Shown here piece by piece: positions 24,922-32,853 of a DNA stretch of 64,000 nucleotides. The position numbers and the translations under genes were made by a program. The notes under the pieces are model-generated. The model was not told where the DNA came from. It did not search any database and was given only the letters and a program-made list of their open reading frames with translations. The DNA comes from Streptosporangium canum (GTDB lineage Bacteria > Actinomycetota > Actinomycetes > Streptosporangiales > Streptosporangiaceae). The stretch lies in contig NZ_FOQY01000039.1 of the NCBI RefSeq assembly GCF_900113865.1, positions 1 through 64,000 on the forward strand, read 5' to 3'. Each line of letters opens with the position of its first letter. The stretch's first letter is position 1.

Positions 24922-25190
24922 GATCTTCCCTTCGTTCGAGTTCCCAGCCAGCGTACGGCCACGCCCACGGAGACCCGACGGTGGGGACTAAATCACCTTT
25001 AGCATGGGTAGAACTCTTTGTCCTGAAATGCGTAGATATGGCAATTTATTTCTTATTTATACAGCTCTGCGGTGCTTTGCCAAAGCATAAGTGCTTTGCG
25101 GTGTCTTGATCGCTCCTCCTCCGGCAGTCTGTGGATTGTCCAGCAATCCATGAGGACGGATCCGTCTTCGCGTGAAACCCGGAGGAACGC

Positions 25191-25478
25191 ATGAAAACCA
25201 AAACTGCTGCCTCGTTCATCGCGAGCATGATGGGCGCGGGGCTCTTCGCCGGAGCACTCGTAGCAGGCTCCGCACAGGCCTCGGTCAAGCCCGTGGCGTC
25301 GGCCCCGGCCGTCCAGACCGCCACCACGGCCGCGAACGTCGTCACAGGCTGCGGTTGCTGGAGACGCCGTTGCTGCCGCTGTGGCGGCGGCTGTGGCTGG
25401 GGCGGCGGCGGCCGAGGCTGGGGCTGGGGCGGCGGCGGTGGCCGTGGCTGGGGCGGTTGGGGCGGCGGCTGGTGGTAG
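25191..25478 (+). CDS. Secreted Cys/Arg and Gly/Trp-rich small protein
   Basis: A 95-residue protein not matching any family I know. Residues 1-31 form a clear signal peptide (KTK n-region, hydrophobic core, AGSAQAS cleavage site). Residues 32-52 are an Ala/Val spacer. Residues 53-67 are GCGCWRRRCCRCGGG with six Cys over 15 positions, counting the following CG. Residues 68-95 are only Gly, Trp and Arg, such as GWGGGGRGWGWGG, ending GGGWW. GGAGGAA precedes ATG. A similar protein without signal peptide is encoded at 27538-27660 and an ABC exporter lies between. It could be an antimicrobial or RiPP-like precursor, a metal-binding peptide or a structural glycine-rich protein. Confidence 0.78.
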   Translation: MKTKTAASFIASMMGAGLFAGALVAGSAQASVKPVASAPAVQTATTAANVVTGCGCWRRRCCRCGGGCGWGGGGRGWGWGGGGGRGWGGWGGGWW

Positions 25479-25537
25479 GCCGGAGGCGGGCAGGCCGCCG
25501 CCCGTCATAGAACCACGAGCGGCCGGGGCGAGAACAC

Positions 25538-25583
25538 GGTTGTTGTCCGGCCGGGCCGGGAAAGGCCCGGCCGGACAACAACC
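25538..25583 (+). terminator. Long hairpin after the Gly/Trp-rich gene
   Basis: Perfect 20-base inverted repeat: 25538-25557 (GGTTGTTGTCCGGCCGGGCC) and 25564-25583, with loop GGGAAA. It lies 60 bases after the stop codon and is the likely terminator. No T-run follows on this strand. Confidence 0.75.
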
Positions 25584-25647
25584 GGGAGCGTTTTCCGGCA
25601 GACCCTCATCCGAGGTGAGAACGGACGGGTCCATTCGCCTCCACTAC

Positions 25648-25675
25648 GAGCCCGCTCCTTTCGGGGAGCGGGCTC
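25648..25675 (-). terminator. Terminator of the ABC exporter gene
   Basis: Inverted repeat with 11-base arms, GAGCCCGCTCC (25648-25658) and GGAGCGGGCTC (25665-25675). It lies 40 bases past the ABC transporter stop on the minus strand. The same arm sequence forms the core of the terminator at 28079-28110. Confidence 0.75.
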
Positions 25676-25714
25676 ATCGCGTTTTCCGGGGCCTTCGGGG
25701 AAACGCCTCCGGCA

Positions 25715-27463
25715 TCAGACCGGGCGCGGTGCCGCGCTGCGGCGCCTGGAGAGCCTGATCCCCGTCCGGCCCGGGCTCTGCGCGGCGCCGAGGACGATCG
25801 TGTGCGCCGTTTCGGGGATGAGGCGGAGGTCATGGGTGATGAGGATGGTCGTGCGGCCGGACATGAGCAGCCGGAGAGGCTCCATGATCCGTGCCGCGGT
25901 GAGGGAGTCGAGTCCGGTCATCGGTTCGTCGAGCACGAGCACCGGGGCGTCGCGCAGGATCGCCCGGGCGATGGCGATGCGCTGGCGCTGACCGCCGGAG
26001 ACGAGCCGGCCGCGCTGGCCGAGGGGCGTGTCGTATTTCCGGGGGAGCGTGCTGATGAAGTCGTGCACGTCCGCCATGACGGCGGCCCGGACGATGTCGT
26101 CCATGCTTGAGCCGGGACGACCGTAGGCGATGTTGTCGCGCACGGTTCCGGAGAAGAGCAGGTTCTCCTGCTGCAGGACGGTGATGTTGTCGCGCAGCGA
26201 CCGGCGCGGCAGGTCCCGGATGTCGACTCCGTCGAGAAGGATGCGCCCGGCGGTGGGGTCGTAGAACCGCAGCAGGAGTTTGGTGAGGGTGGATTTGCCC
26301 GCGCCACTGGGCCCGGTGCAGACGACCAGCTCGCCCGGCTCCGCGCGGAAGGACAGATTCCGCAGCGTGGGGCTGGTCCTGTTCGGATAGGTGAAGCCGA
26401 TCTCGTCGAACTCGATCCGGCCCCGGCTCCGCGCGGCCATGGGAACCACCCCGGCCCGGTCGGTGACGGCGGGCCGGGTCCGCAGGATCTCGATGACGCG
26501 GTCGGAGCCCGCCGCCGCCTCGGAGACGGTGAGCGCGATCTGCCCGAGGCTCTGCACCGCCGGATAGAGGTAGGCGAGGTAGGCGGCGAAGGCGAGCAGG
26601 CCGCCGATGGTGAGGCGGCCGGCCGCGATCTCCCACGCGCCGAAGCCGATGACGACCAGCAGGCAGACTGTCTCGATGACCTGGACGACCGGCCCGTACA
26701 GCGCGGACAGCCGGGCCTGGGCCACGTTGGCCCGTAGCCAGGTATGACCCTCGGCGTGCAGCCGGTCCGCCTCGGCCTCCTGCCGGTTGTAGGCCTGGAC
26801 GAGGGACTGGTTGGCCAGACCCTCCTCGATGACGCTGTTCATGGCTCCGTTGCTGAGCCGCTCGCGAGCGGCGACGGTCCTGAACTTCGACGCGAAGACC
26901 TTGGAGACGATCAGGAACGCCGGGACCATCGCGAACGTCACCAGCGCGAGATCCCACCGGATGTAGAAGGCCGCCCCGGCGAAGAAGACCACGCTGGCGG
27001 CCGTCGTGAGGAGCCGGACCACACCGGAGCCGACCAGTTCCTCGATGGCTTCGATGTCGTCGGTGAGCCGGGCCATCAGATCGCCCAGCCGGCGGTTGTC
27101 GAAGAAGTCGGGGGTGAGCGTCTGGATGTGCGCGAACACCCTGTCCCGCAACCGCAGCAGGAAGCGCTCCCCGCCCAGGGCCGTGGCGTAGGAGCCCACG
27201 AAGGAGGCCAGTCCCGCGATGACCACGAGGCCGAGCCAGGTGAACGCGGGCGTCCAGAACGCCCCCAGGTTCTGGGCGCTGAGGACCTCGTCGGTGATGC
27301 GCCCGAACAGCCAGATCGCGGCGACCTCGCAGAGGGCCGCCACGATCGCCAGCACGACGCCGACCACGAACAACCTGCGGACGCCGCGGGTGCAGGGCCA
27401 GAACCGCCGGAAGGCGTCCCGGATGGAGACCGCCGGCGCGATCGGGGACGGCAGGTCCGCCAC
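25715..27463 (-). CDS. ABC exporter, fused permease and ATPase
   Basis: A 582-residue half-transporter of the MsbA/multidrug type. Residues about 15-310 hold six transmembrane helices; residues about 330-575 the nucleotide-binding domain with Walker A GPSGAGKST, Q-loop QQENLLFSGTV, signature LVSGGQRQR, Walker B VLVLDEP and the H-loop ITHD. No N-terminal C39 peptidase domain is present, so it would not trim a double-glycine leader. GTG at 27463 gives normal family length with GGAG 9 bases upstream; the open frame continues upstream across a hairpin and a peptide gene in another frame, which is not credible coding. The neighbours are two Gly/Trp-rich small proteins, making one or both candidate cargo. 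Confidence 0.92.
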   Translation of the reverse strand: MADLPSPIAPAVSIRDAFRRFWPCTRGVRRLFVVGVVLAIVAALCEVAAIWLFGRITDEVLSAQNLGAFWTPAFTWLGLVVIAGLASFVGSYATALGGERFLLRLRDRVFAHIQTLTPDFFDNRRLGDLMARLTDDIEAIEELVGSGVVRLLTTAASVVFFAGAAFYIRWDLALVTFAMVPAFLIVSKVFASKFRTVAARERLSNGAMNSVIEEGLANQSLVQAYNRQEAEADRLHAEGHTWLRANVAQARLSALYGPVVQVIETVCLLVVIGFGAWEIAAGRLTIGGLLAFAAYLAYLYPAVQSLGQIALTVSEAAAGSDRVIEILRTRPAVTDRAGVVPMAARSRGRIEFDEIGFTYPNRTSPTLRNLSFRAEPGELVVCTGPSGAGKSTLTKLLLRFYDPTAGRILLDGVDIRDLPRRSLRDNITVLQQENLLFSGTVRDNIAYGRPGSSMDDIVRAAVMADVHDFISTLPRKYDTPLGQRGRLVSGGQRQRIAIARAILRDAPVLVLDEPMTGLDSLTAARIMEPLRLLMSGRTTILITHDLRLIPETAHTIVLGAAQSPGRTGIRLSRRRSAAPRPV

Positions 27464-27497
27464 CGGCCCGGCTCCGTCCGCCGAGGGGAGCGCAAAG

Positions 27498-27526
27498 GAG
27501 AACCGGCGGGTTACCCGCCGGTTCTC
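27498..27526 (-). terminator. Hairpin between the 40-residue peptide gene and the ABC gene
   Basis: Perfect 13-base inverted repeat, GAGAACCGGCGGG (27498-27510) and its complement (27514-27526), loop TTA. It follows the peptide stop by about 12 bases on the minus strand. It could reduce read-through into the exporter gene, giving more peptide mRNA than exporter mRNA, an arrangement common for peptide/exporter operons. Confidence 0.7.
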
Positions 27527-27537
27527 ATCTGACTTGG

Positions 27538-27660
27538 CTACCACCACCAGCCGCCGCCCCAGCCGCCGCCCCAGCCTCGGCCGCACCCGCAGCGACGACG
27601 ACGACATCCGCCCCAACCCAGCGGGGCGCGGTTAGCCGGGAAGAACTTGTCCAGTCTCAT
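27538..27660 (-). CDS. 40-residue Cys/Arg, Gly/Trp-rich peptide, exporter-linked
   Basis: A small gene of 40 codons. Residues 1-14, MRLDKFFPANRAPL, look like a short leader. Residues 15-40 are GWGGCRRRRCGCGRGWGGGW and then GGGWWW: a Cys-Arg4-Cys-Gly-Cys block and Gly/Trp repeats. The composition and order parallel the C-terminal half of the 95-residue protein at 25191, which has Cys-Trp-Arg3-Cys-Cys before its Gly/Trp repeats. GAAGGGA lies just before the ATG, so translation is plausible. It is upstream of and codirectional with the ABC exporter. A RiPP precursor or other secreted peptide is the leading idea; no modifying enzyme is visible in the neighbourhood. Confidence 0.72.
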   Translation of the reverse strand: MRLDKFFPANRAPLGWGGCRRRRCGCGRGWGGGWGGGWWW

Positions 27661-27682
27661 TGGCTTTCCCTTCTGGCCGTTC

Positions 27683-27820
27683 TTACGCGGAGTTGCCAAA
27701 TACGACAATATCACCCAGATGCGCATTAATCTCCGAACTCAGTGTGGATTGGAGATCCTTTAACCGGCCATTCCAATAACCCACCAGGAAGGGCCGGACA
27801 GGTTCTTTCGCATCCGCCAT
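27683..27820 (-). CDS. Possible 45-residue small protein before the peptide gene
   Basis: A frame of 45 codons reading MADAKEPVRPFLVGYWNGRL then KDLQSTLSSEINAHLGD. The residues are well mixed and the third codon positions are less G+C-rich than in nearby genes. It ends 22 bases before the peptide ATG on the same strand, so it could be the first gene of that unit. The ribosome binding site is weak. It may instead be a relic. Confidence 0.35.
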   Translation of the reverse strand: MADAKEPVRPFLVGYWNGRLKDLQSTLSSEINAHLGDIVVFGNSA

Positions 27821-28078
27821 CGGCAGCCCCATGGCACATCCAAGCAAGGCGACGGTATTTAAAGCGCACCCTGGAGAATCCCCAGAGGAGGGTCTGCCGT
27901 GTCCATGAAAAGGCCATCGCCCCACGCGCCGGGCGGGATGCTCCGACCTCCCGGAGAACCCCATAAGTTCTCCATAAGGAAACCCGGAAGCAGCGGGTCG
28001 GTAAATGAACGCCAAATGGGGAAGGCGCGCCGGGGCACCGCCGCGGGAGCCTCGGGCGACGGGGCGGCCTCAGACAGC
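27821..28078. other. Lower-G+C spacer upstream of the peptide/exporter unit
   Basis: This interval is distinctly richer in A+T than the flanks (for instance around 27855-27870 and 27965-28020). I see no convincing gene. It probably contains the promoter of the minus-strand peptide/exporter unit. The base change fits a segment of recent foreign origin. Confidence 0.4.
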
Positions 28079-28110
28079 GCGAGCCCGCTCCCTCCGGGGA
28101 GCGGGCTCGC
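28079..28110 (-). terminator. Terminator of the bkd operon
   Basis: Perfect 14-base inverted repeat GCGAGCCCGCTCCC (28079-28092) and 28097-28110, loop TCCG, about 45 bases past the E2 stop on the minus strand. Between stop and hairpin lie two 33-base direct copies (28109-28141, 28142-28174), the second of which includes the stop codon of the E2 gene. Confidence 0.8.
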
Positions 28111-28156
28111 GACTTCCGCGGCTTCGGTTCCAGGCGTGCCTGCGACTTCCGCGGCT

Positions 28157-29587
28157 TCAGTTCCAGGCGAGCATGCGGAGCGGGTCCTCCAGCATGGCGC
28201 CGACGTCACGGAGGAAGAGCGAGCCGAGCTCCCCGTCCACGACCCGGTGGTCGAACGACAGCGCCAGCGTGCAGACCCTGCGCGGCACGATCTGCCCGTC
28301 CACCACCCACGGCATGTCTCTGACCTGCCCGAAGGCCAGGATGGCCGACTCTCCGGGGTTGAGGATCGGCGTGCCCGCGTCCACCCCGAACACGCCCACA
28401 TTGGTGATCGTGATCGTGCCTCCGGCCATGTCGGCCGGCTGGGTACGGCCCGCACGGGCGGTCTCGGCGAGGGCGCCGAGGGCCCTGGCGAGGTCCGGGA
28501 GGGACATGGCGTGGGCGTCCTTGACGTTGGGGACGAGCAGGCCACGCGGGGTGGCCGCGGCGATGCCCAGGTTCACGTAGTGCTTGACCACGATCTCCTG
28601 CGCGGCCTCGTCCCACGCCGAATTGATCATCGGATACCGGCGCGCGGCGACGAGCACCGCCTTCGCCACCAGGAGCAACGGCGACACCTTGACCTCGGCG
28701 AAGTCGGGCAGCCGTCGCAGCCGCCCGACCGCGTCCATGGTCTCGGTGACGTCGACCTGGAGAAACTCGGTGACATGCGGCGCGGTGAACACGGAGGCCA
28801 CCATGGCCTGCGCGGTCGCCCTGCGCACTCCCTTGACCGGGATCCGCTCCTCACCCGCCTGTACGGCCCGCACCGCCGCCGGAGCGGGGACCGCCCCGGC
28901 CGCCGACTGGACGTCGTCCCGGGTGATCGAGCCCTGCGGACCGCTCCCGGTGAGCGTGGTCAGGTCGACTCCGAGGTCCTTGGCCAGCTTCCGCACGGGA
29001 GGCTTGGCCAGCGTCGCGACGCGCCCTCCGGAGGCGGGCGCGGCACCGGCCGCCGCCCCGTTCTCCCGGACGCCCTCCCGCACGGAGGGCGCGGCGCTCT
29101 CGCCGGTGAACGGCCCGGTGTCCTGCCGCGCGGGCGGCTGGACGCTCCGCGGAGCCGGCGAGCCCGCGGGCGGGGTGGACGCCGATTTGCGGGGACGGCG
29201 TTTGGCCGCGCCCATCTTGACGCCGTAGCCGACCAGGACCGGCTGGCGCTCCTCCTTCGGGGGGGTGGGCACCATGTCCTCGGCCAGGGCCTGCCCGCGT
29301 TCGGGGGCGGGGCCGGGGGCGGCAGAGGAAGCGGGGGCGGGGGCCGTGCCGGTCCCGTCGTCGACCGAGATGATCGGCCTGCCGACGTCCACGGTCTCGC
29401 CCTCGTCGGCCATCAGGGCCGCCACCACGCCCTCGAACGGGCAGGGCAGCTCGACGACGGCCTTGGCGGTCTCGATCTCCACGATGATCTGGTTGACCTT
29501 GACGGGGTCGCCGGCCTTCACGTGCCAGCGGACGATCTCCGCCTCGGTCAGGCCTTCGCCCACGTCGGGGAGCTTGAACTGCTTCAT
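28157..29587 (-). CDS. bkdC: Branched-chain 2-oxoacid dehydrogenase E2 (dihydrolipoyl acyltransferase)
   Basis: A 476-residue core enzyme of the branched-chain 2-oxoacid dehydrogenase complex, passing acyl groups from E1 to CoA. Residues 1-78 are a lipoyl domain with the lipoylated Lys in VEIETAKAVVELP. A Pro/Ala linker follows, then an E3/E1-binding domain near 190-225 (PPVRKLAKDLGVDL), a second linker, and the catalytic domain with the C-terminal SFDHRVVDGE His-x3-Asp motif. The start has AGGGGAGGAG before ATG. It is the last gene of an E1alpha-E1beta-E2 operon. No E3 is nearby, so lipoamide dehydrogenase must come from elsewhere. An acetoin or pyruvate complex is less likely. Confidence 0.93.
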   Translation of the reverse strand: MKQFKLPDVGEGLTEAEIVRWHVKAGDPVKVNQIIVEIETAKAVVELPCPFEGVVAALMADEGETVDVGRPIISVDDGTGTAPAPASSAAPGPAPERGQALAEDMVPTPPKEERQPVLVGYGVKMGAAKRRPRKSASTPPAGSPAPRSVQPPARQDTGPFTGESAAPSVREGVRENGAAAGAAPASGGRVATLAKPPVRKLAKDLGVDLTTLTGSGPQGSITRDDVQSAAGAVPAPAAVRAVQAGEERIPVKGVRRATAQAMVASVFTAPHVTEFLQVDVTETMDAVGRLRRLPDFAEVKVSPLLLVAKAVLVAARRYPMINSAWDEAAQEIVVKHYVNLGIAAATPRGLLVPNVKDAHAMSLPDLARALGALAETARAGRTQPADMAGGTITITNVGVFGVDAGTPILNPGESAILAFGQVRDMPWVVDGQIVPRRVCTLALSFDHRVVDGELGSLFLRDVGAMLEDPLRMLAWN

Positions 29588-29601
29588 CGTCTCCTCCCCT
29601 C

Positions 29602-30585
29602 TCAGAACGCGAACGCGCGGTCGACGGCCTCGAGGACCCGGTCCAGGTCCGGCAGGTAGTGATCCTCCAGCCTGGAGGGCGGGTAGGGGGTGGACGGCCC
29701 GCCGACGCGCAGCACGGGCGCCTCCAGGTTGTAGAAGCAGGTCTCGGTGACGCGGGCGGCCACCTCGGCGCCGAAGCCGTTGTAGACCGGCGCCTCGTGC
29801 ACCACGATGCAGCGTCCGGTCTTGCGGACCGACTCGGTGACCCGCGCGACGTCCAGCGGGTTGAGCGAGCGCAGGTCCACCACCTCCAGGGACCGGCCGT
29901 CCTCCTCCGCCGCGGCCGCCGCCTCCAGGCAGGTCTTGACCATCGGCCCGTACGCCAGCACGGTGAGGTCCGTGCCCGGCCGTACCACCTGGGCCTGGTC
30001 GAAGGGCGGCCAGCCGGCGGGGGCGGCGGAGGTGTCCACCTCGGCCTTCTCCCAGTAGCGCCGCTTGGGCTCGAAGAAGACCACGGGGTCGTCGCACCGG
30101 ATCGCCTGCTGGATCATCGTGTAGGCGTCGGCGGGGTTGGAGCAGGCCACCACCCGCAGGCCCGCGGTGTGGGTGAAGTAGGCCTCGGGCGACTCGCTGT
30201 GGTGCTCCACGGCGCCGATTCCGCCGCCGCACGGGATCCGCACCACGACCGGCAGCCGTACCTTCCCCAGCGACCGCAGCGGCATCTTGGCGAGCTGGGT
30301 GATGATCTGGTCGGCGGCGGGGAAGACGAACCCGTCGAACTGGATCTCGCAGACCGGGCGGTACCCCCGGAGCGCGAGCCCGATCGCCGTGCCGATGATG
30401 CCCGACTCGGCCAGCGGCGTGTCGATGACCCGCTGCTCGCCGAAGTCCTTCTGCAGCCCGTCGGTGACGCGGAACACGCCACCGAGCTTGCCCACGTCCT
30501 CGCCCATGATGAGGACCTTGGGGTCGTCCTCCATGGCCTTGCGCATGCCCTCGTTGAGCGCCTTCGCCAGCGTGAGAGTGCTCAT
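29602..30585 (-). CDS. bkdB: Branched-chain 2-oxoacid dehydrogenase E1 beta subunit
   Basis: A 327-residue transketolase-like subunit forming a heterotetramer with E1alpha for thiamine-dependent decarboxylation. It begins LTLAKALNEGMRKAMEDD, followed by VLIMGEDVGKLGGVFRVTDG, the Glu that activates the cofactor being in the GEDVG motif. IDTPLAESGIIGTAIGLAL and GAVEHHSESPEAYF are typical. The start overlaps the E1alpha stop by four bases (ATGA), and only 14 bases separate its stop from the E2 start. Confidence 0.94.
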   Translation of the reverse strand: MSTLTLAKALNEGMRKAMEDDPKVLIMGEDVGKLGGVFRVTDGLQKDFGEQRVIDTPLAESGIIGTAIGLALRGYRPVCEIQFDGFVFPAADQIITQLAKMPLRSLGKVRLPVVVRIPCGGGIGAVEHHSESPEAYFTHTAGLRVVACSNPADAYTMIQQAIRCDDPVVFFEPKRRYWEKAEVDTSAAPAGWPPFDQAQVVRPGTDLTVLAYGPMVKTCLEAAAAAEEDGRSLEVVDLRSLNPLDVARVTESVRKTGRCIVVHEAPVYNGFGAEVAARVTETCFYNLEAPVLRVGGPSTPYPPSRLEDHYLPDLDRVLEAVDRAFAF

Positions 30586-31673
30586 CCCTCGAACCCCTCC
30601 AGGTAGGCCGCGAACTGGGCGCGCTCCTCGTCCATCAACCGGTGCGGCTCCGCGTAGACGTGGTCGAAGATGGCCAGCGGCTCGGGATCGGGCAGCGCGA
30701 GACAGCGTTTGCGCACGTCCCGGCCCAGATCATCGGCCTCGGCGTCGATCGCGTCGAAGAACTCCTGGTCGGCGAGCTGGTTTTTGAACATGTAGGCGCG
30801 GACCCGCTCGATGGGGTCCTTGAGCTTCCACGCCTCCAGCTCCCCGGCCACCCGGTAACGGGTCGGGTCGTCGGAGGTGGTGTGCGCGCCCATCCGGTAG
30901 GTGAAGGCCTCGATCAGCATCGGCCCCTGCCCGGACCTGGCGTCGGCGAGCGCCTTGCGGGTGACGGCGAGGCAGGCGAAGACGTCGTTGCCGTCGACCC
31001 GGACGCCGGGGAAGCCGAACCCGCTCGCCCGGCGGTACAGCGGGATGCGGGACTGCTTCTCCAGCGGCTCGGAGATGGCCCACTGGTTGTTCTGGCAGAA
31101 GAACACCACGGGCGCGTTGAACACCGACGCCCAGATGAACGACTCGTTCACGTCCCCCTGGGAGGTGGCGCCGTCACCGAAGTAGACGATCGTGGCGGCC
31201 TCGGCGCTGTCGCGCTGCACGCCCATGGCGTAGCCGACCGCGTGCAGGGTCTGGCTGCCGATCACGATCGTGTACAGGTGGAAGTTGTGCTCGGCCGGGT
31301 CCCAGCCGCCGTGGTTGACGCCGCGGAACAGGCCGAGCAGGTTCACCGGGTCGACGCCCCGGCACCAGGCCACGCCGTGCTCGCGGTAGGTCGGGAAGGC
31401 CATGTCCGTCTCGGCCAGCGCCCGGCCCGAGCCGATCTGCGCGGCCTCCTGGCCGAGCAGGGACGCCCAGATGCCCAGTTCGCCCTGGCGCTGCAGGGCC
31501 ACGGCCTCCAGGTCGACGCGGCGGACCAGGACCAGGTCCCGGTAGAGGCCGCGGATCTCCTCGGGTGTCAGATCGATGTCGTAGTCGGGATGCTCGACCC
31601 GTTCCCCTTCGGGGGTCAGCAACTGGACGAGCTCCGGGGGTGCTTCCGCACCATGAGGGGCGTCGGCTGTCAC
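30582..31673 (-). CDS. bkdA: Branched-chain 2-oxoacid dehydrogenase E1 alpha subunit
   Basis: A 363-residue thiamine pyrophosphate-binding subunit. The ThDP motif is present as FGDGATSQGDVNES with Asn further on (FCQNNQWAIS). The phosphorylation-loop equivalent YRMGAHTTSDDPTRYR carries His. The enzyme decarboxylates 2-oxo acids from Val, Leu and Ile, feeding branched-chain acyl-CoA to fatty-acid and antibiotic synthesis in actinomycetes. GTG at 31673 has AGGAGC before it. It heads the operon, divergent from purS. Confidence 0.94.
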   Translation of the reverse strand: MTADAPHGAEAPPELVQLLTPEGERVEHPDYDIDLTPEEIRGLYRDLVLVRRVDLEAVALQRQGELGIWASLLGQEAAQIGSGRALAETDMAFPTYREHGVAWCRGVDPVNLLGLFRGVNHGGWDPAEHNFHLYTIVIGSQTLHAVGYAMGVQRDSAEAATIVYFGDGATSQGDVNESFIWASVFNAPVVFFCQNNQWAISEPLEKQSRIPLYRRASGFGFPGVRVDGNDVFACLAVTRKALADARSGQGPMLIEAFTYRMGAHTTSDDPTRYRVAGELEAWKLKDPIERVRAYMFKNQLADQEFFDAIDAEADDLGRDVRKRCLALPDPEPLAIFDHVYAEPHRLMDEERAQFAAYLEGFEG

Positions 31674-31996
31674 ATGCCGCTCCTGTGTGCTCGGGGCCGC
31701 CTGGATGGGTTCGCCATCACCGTGCGGCCGGTTAGCGACGCATCCGACCCGTCTGGTGGTGGTTCGTCTGCGTTTGTGGACATCGTGGCAGAGGTCACAT
31801 ACCTGTGCGCAAGACCTACCTCGATGTCCATACGCTCCCCGTTCCCGCTGAACCCCTCTTTACCCTCGCATCTTTACCCTCACCTCCGCACGGAGGCCCG
31901 CGCACGGAGGGTCGCCGGACCCGGCGACGAACTGCCGTAAGAAGCCCGTTACGCTTGAGGCGCCGAACCGTCCCCGCTGCAACCAGGAGGAACACC
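31674..31996. other. Divergent promoter region bkdA / purS
   Basis: A 323-base intergenic region. Two direct copies of TTTACCCTC lie at about 31859-31882. A -10-like TACGCT at 31950-31955 could serve purS. No regulator site for either gene is obvious and no gene is supported inside. Confidence 0.4.
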
Positions 31997-32242
31997 GTGG
32001 CGCGCGTCATCGTCGACGTCATGCTGAAGCCCGAGATTCTCGACGCGCAGGGCCAGGCCATCGCCCGCGCACTGCCGCGGCTCGGCTTCTCCGGTGTCTC
32101 GGCTGTACGGCAGGGCAAGCGGTTCGAGGTGGACCTCGAAGGTCCCGCCGACGAGGCCGCGCTTTCGGACGTCCGCAAGATGGCCGAGACCCTGCTGGCC
32201 AACACCGTGATCGAGGACTACACAGTCACCGTGGAGTCGTAG
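31997..32242 (+). CDS. purS: Phosphoribosylformylglycinamidine synthase subunit PurS
   Basis: An 81-residue structural subunit of the three-part FGAM synthase, linking PurQ (glutaminase) to PurL. It reads ARVIVDVMLKPEILDAQGQA and has the conserved GFSGVSAVRQGKRFEVDLEG strand pair. GTG at 31997 has AGGAGGAAC before it. It precedes purQ and purL but is parted from them by a regulatory gene and a repeat block. Confidence 0.95.
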   Translation: MARVIVDVMLKPEILDAQGQAIARALPRLGFSGVSAVRQGKRFEVDLEGPADEAALSDVRKMAETLLANTVIEDYTVTVES

Positions 32243-32412
32243 ATCGTCCTATATCGCGTGGAGAGTTTCCTTACGTCCGGGTAAATCACACTCCGGATAT
32301 GCCCTAATCCCACAGCTTGACCAACAGTAAATAACATTAAGGTTATTTTGCGGTTAGCCCGGATTCTGGGGGGAAACCTTGACAGGGTGACGTCTGGCCC
32401 GGGAGGGATCCG

Positions 32413-32853
32413 GTGGATATCGAGTTCTCGTTGGCTCTGCCGAGAGAGGCCATCGGCATTCCCATGGTCCGCAGAGCCCTGGGCGACTCGCTGCGTTCAC
32501 TCGGCGTCACCGAGGGCTGCGTGTCCGACATCCTGCTCGCCGTCACCGAGGCGTGCGCCAACGCCGTGCGCCACGGTGGCCCCGCCAACCGCTACGAGGT
32601 CGAGGCCGCGATCGGCCACGGCCGCTGCGACGTCCGCATCATCGACAGGGGCCACGGCCTCCTGAGCGTGCCCGAGCACTATCCCCCGGCGGACACCGAG
32701 AACGGCCGGGGGATTCTCATCATGCAGGCCGTGGTGGACGAGATCTCCTTCGACATCACCCCCGGCCGGGGCACCACCGTGCATCTGCGCAAGCATCTCG
32801 ACTGGGACGAGGACGCCGCCTTCCTCCGCCGCCGGATGCTCGCCGCCGTATAA
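32413..32853 (+). CDS. HATPase (anti-sigma factor/RsbW-like) regulatory protein
   Basis: A 146-residue GHKL ATP-binding protein of the SpoIIAB/RsbW serine-kinase type. The N box is AVTEACANAVRHGG; the G1 and G2 boxes are in IIDRGHGLL and NGRGILIMQAVVDE; a strand GTTVHLRK closes the fold. Such proteins bind sigma factors or phosphorylate STAS antagonists; the cognate partner is not adjacent. GGGAGG sits 7 bases before GTG. The 3' end carries the start of a four-copy 36-bp tandem repeat, so its final residues FLRRRMLAAV are the first repeat unit. Confidence 0.88.
   Translation: MDIEFSLALPREAIGIPMVRRALGDSLRSLGVTEGCVSDILLAVTEACANAVRHGGPANRYEVEAAIGHGRCDVRIIDRGHGLLSVPEHYPPADTENGRGILIMQAVVDEISFDITPGRGTTVHLRKHLDWDEDAAFLRRRMLAAV

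Noticed and set aside
25715-27616. Longer start for the ABC exporter, reading through the 40-residue peptide gene
   Set aside because: The extra residues are encoded by a hairpin and the peptide gene in another frame, and are basic low-complexity sequence. A GTG with a ribosome binding site at 27463 gives the normal family length.
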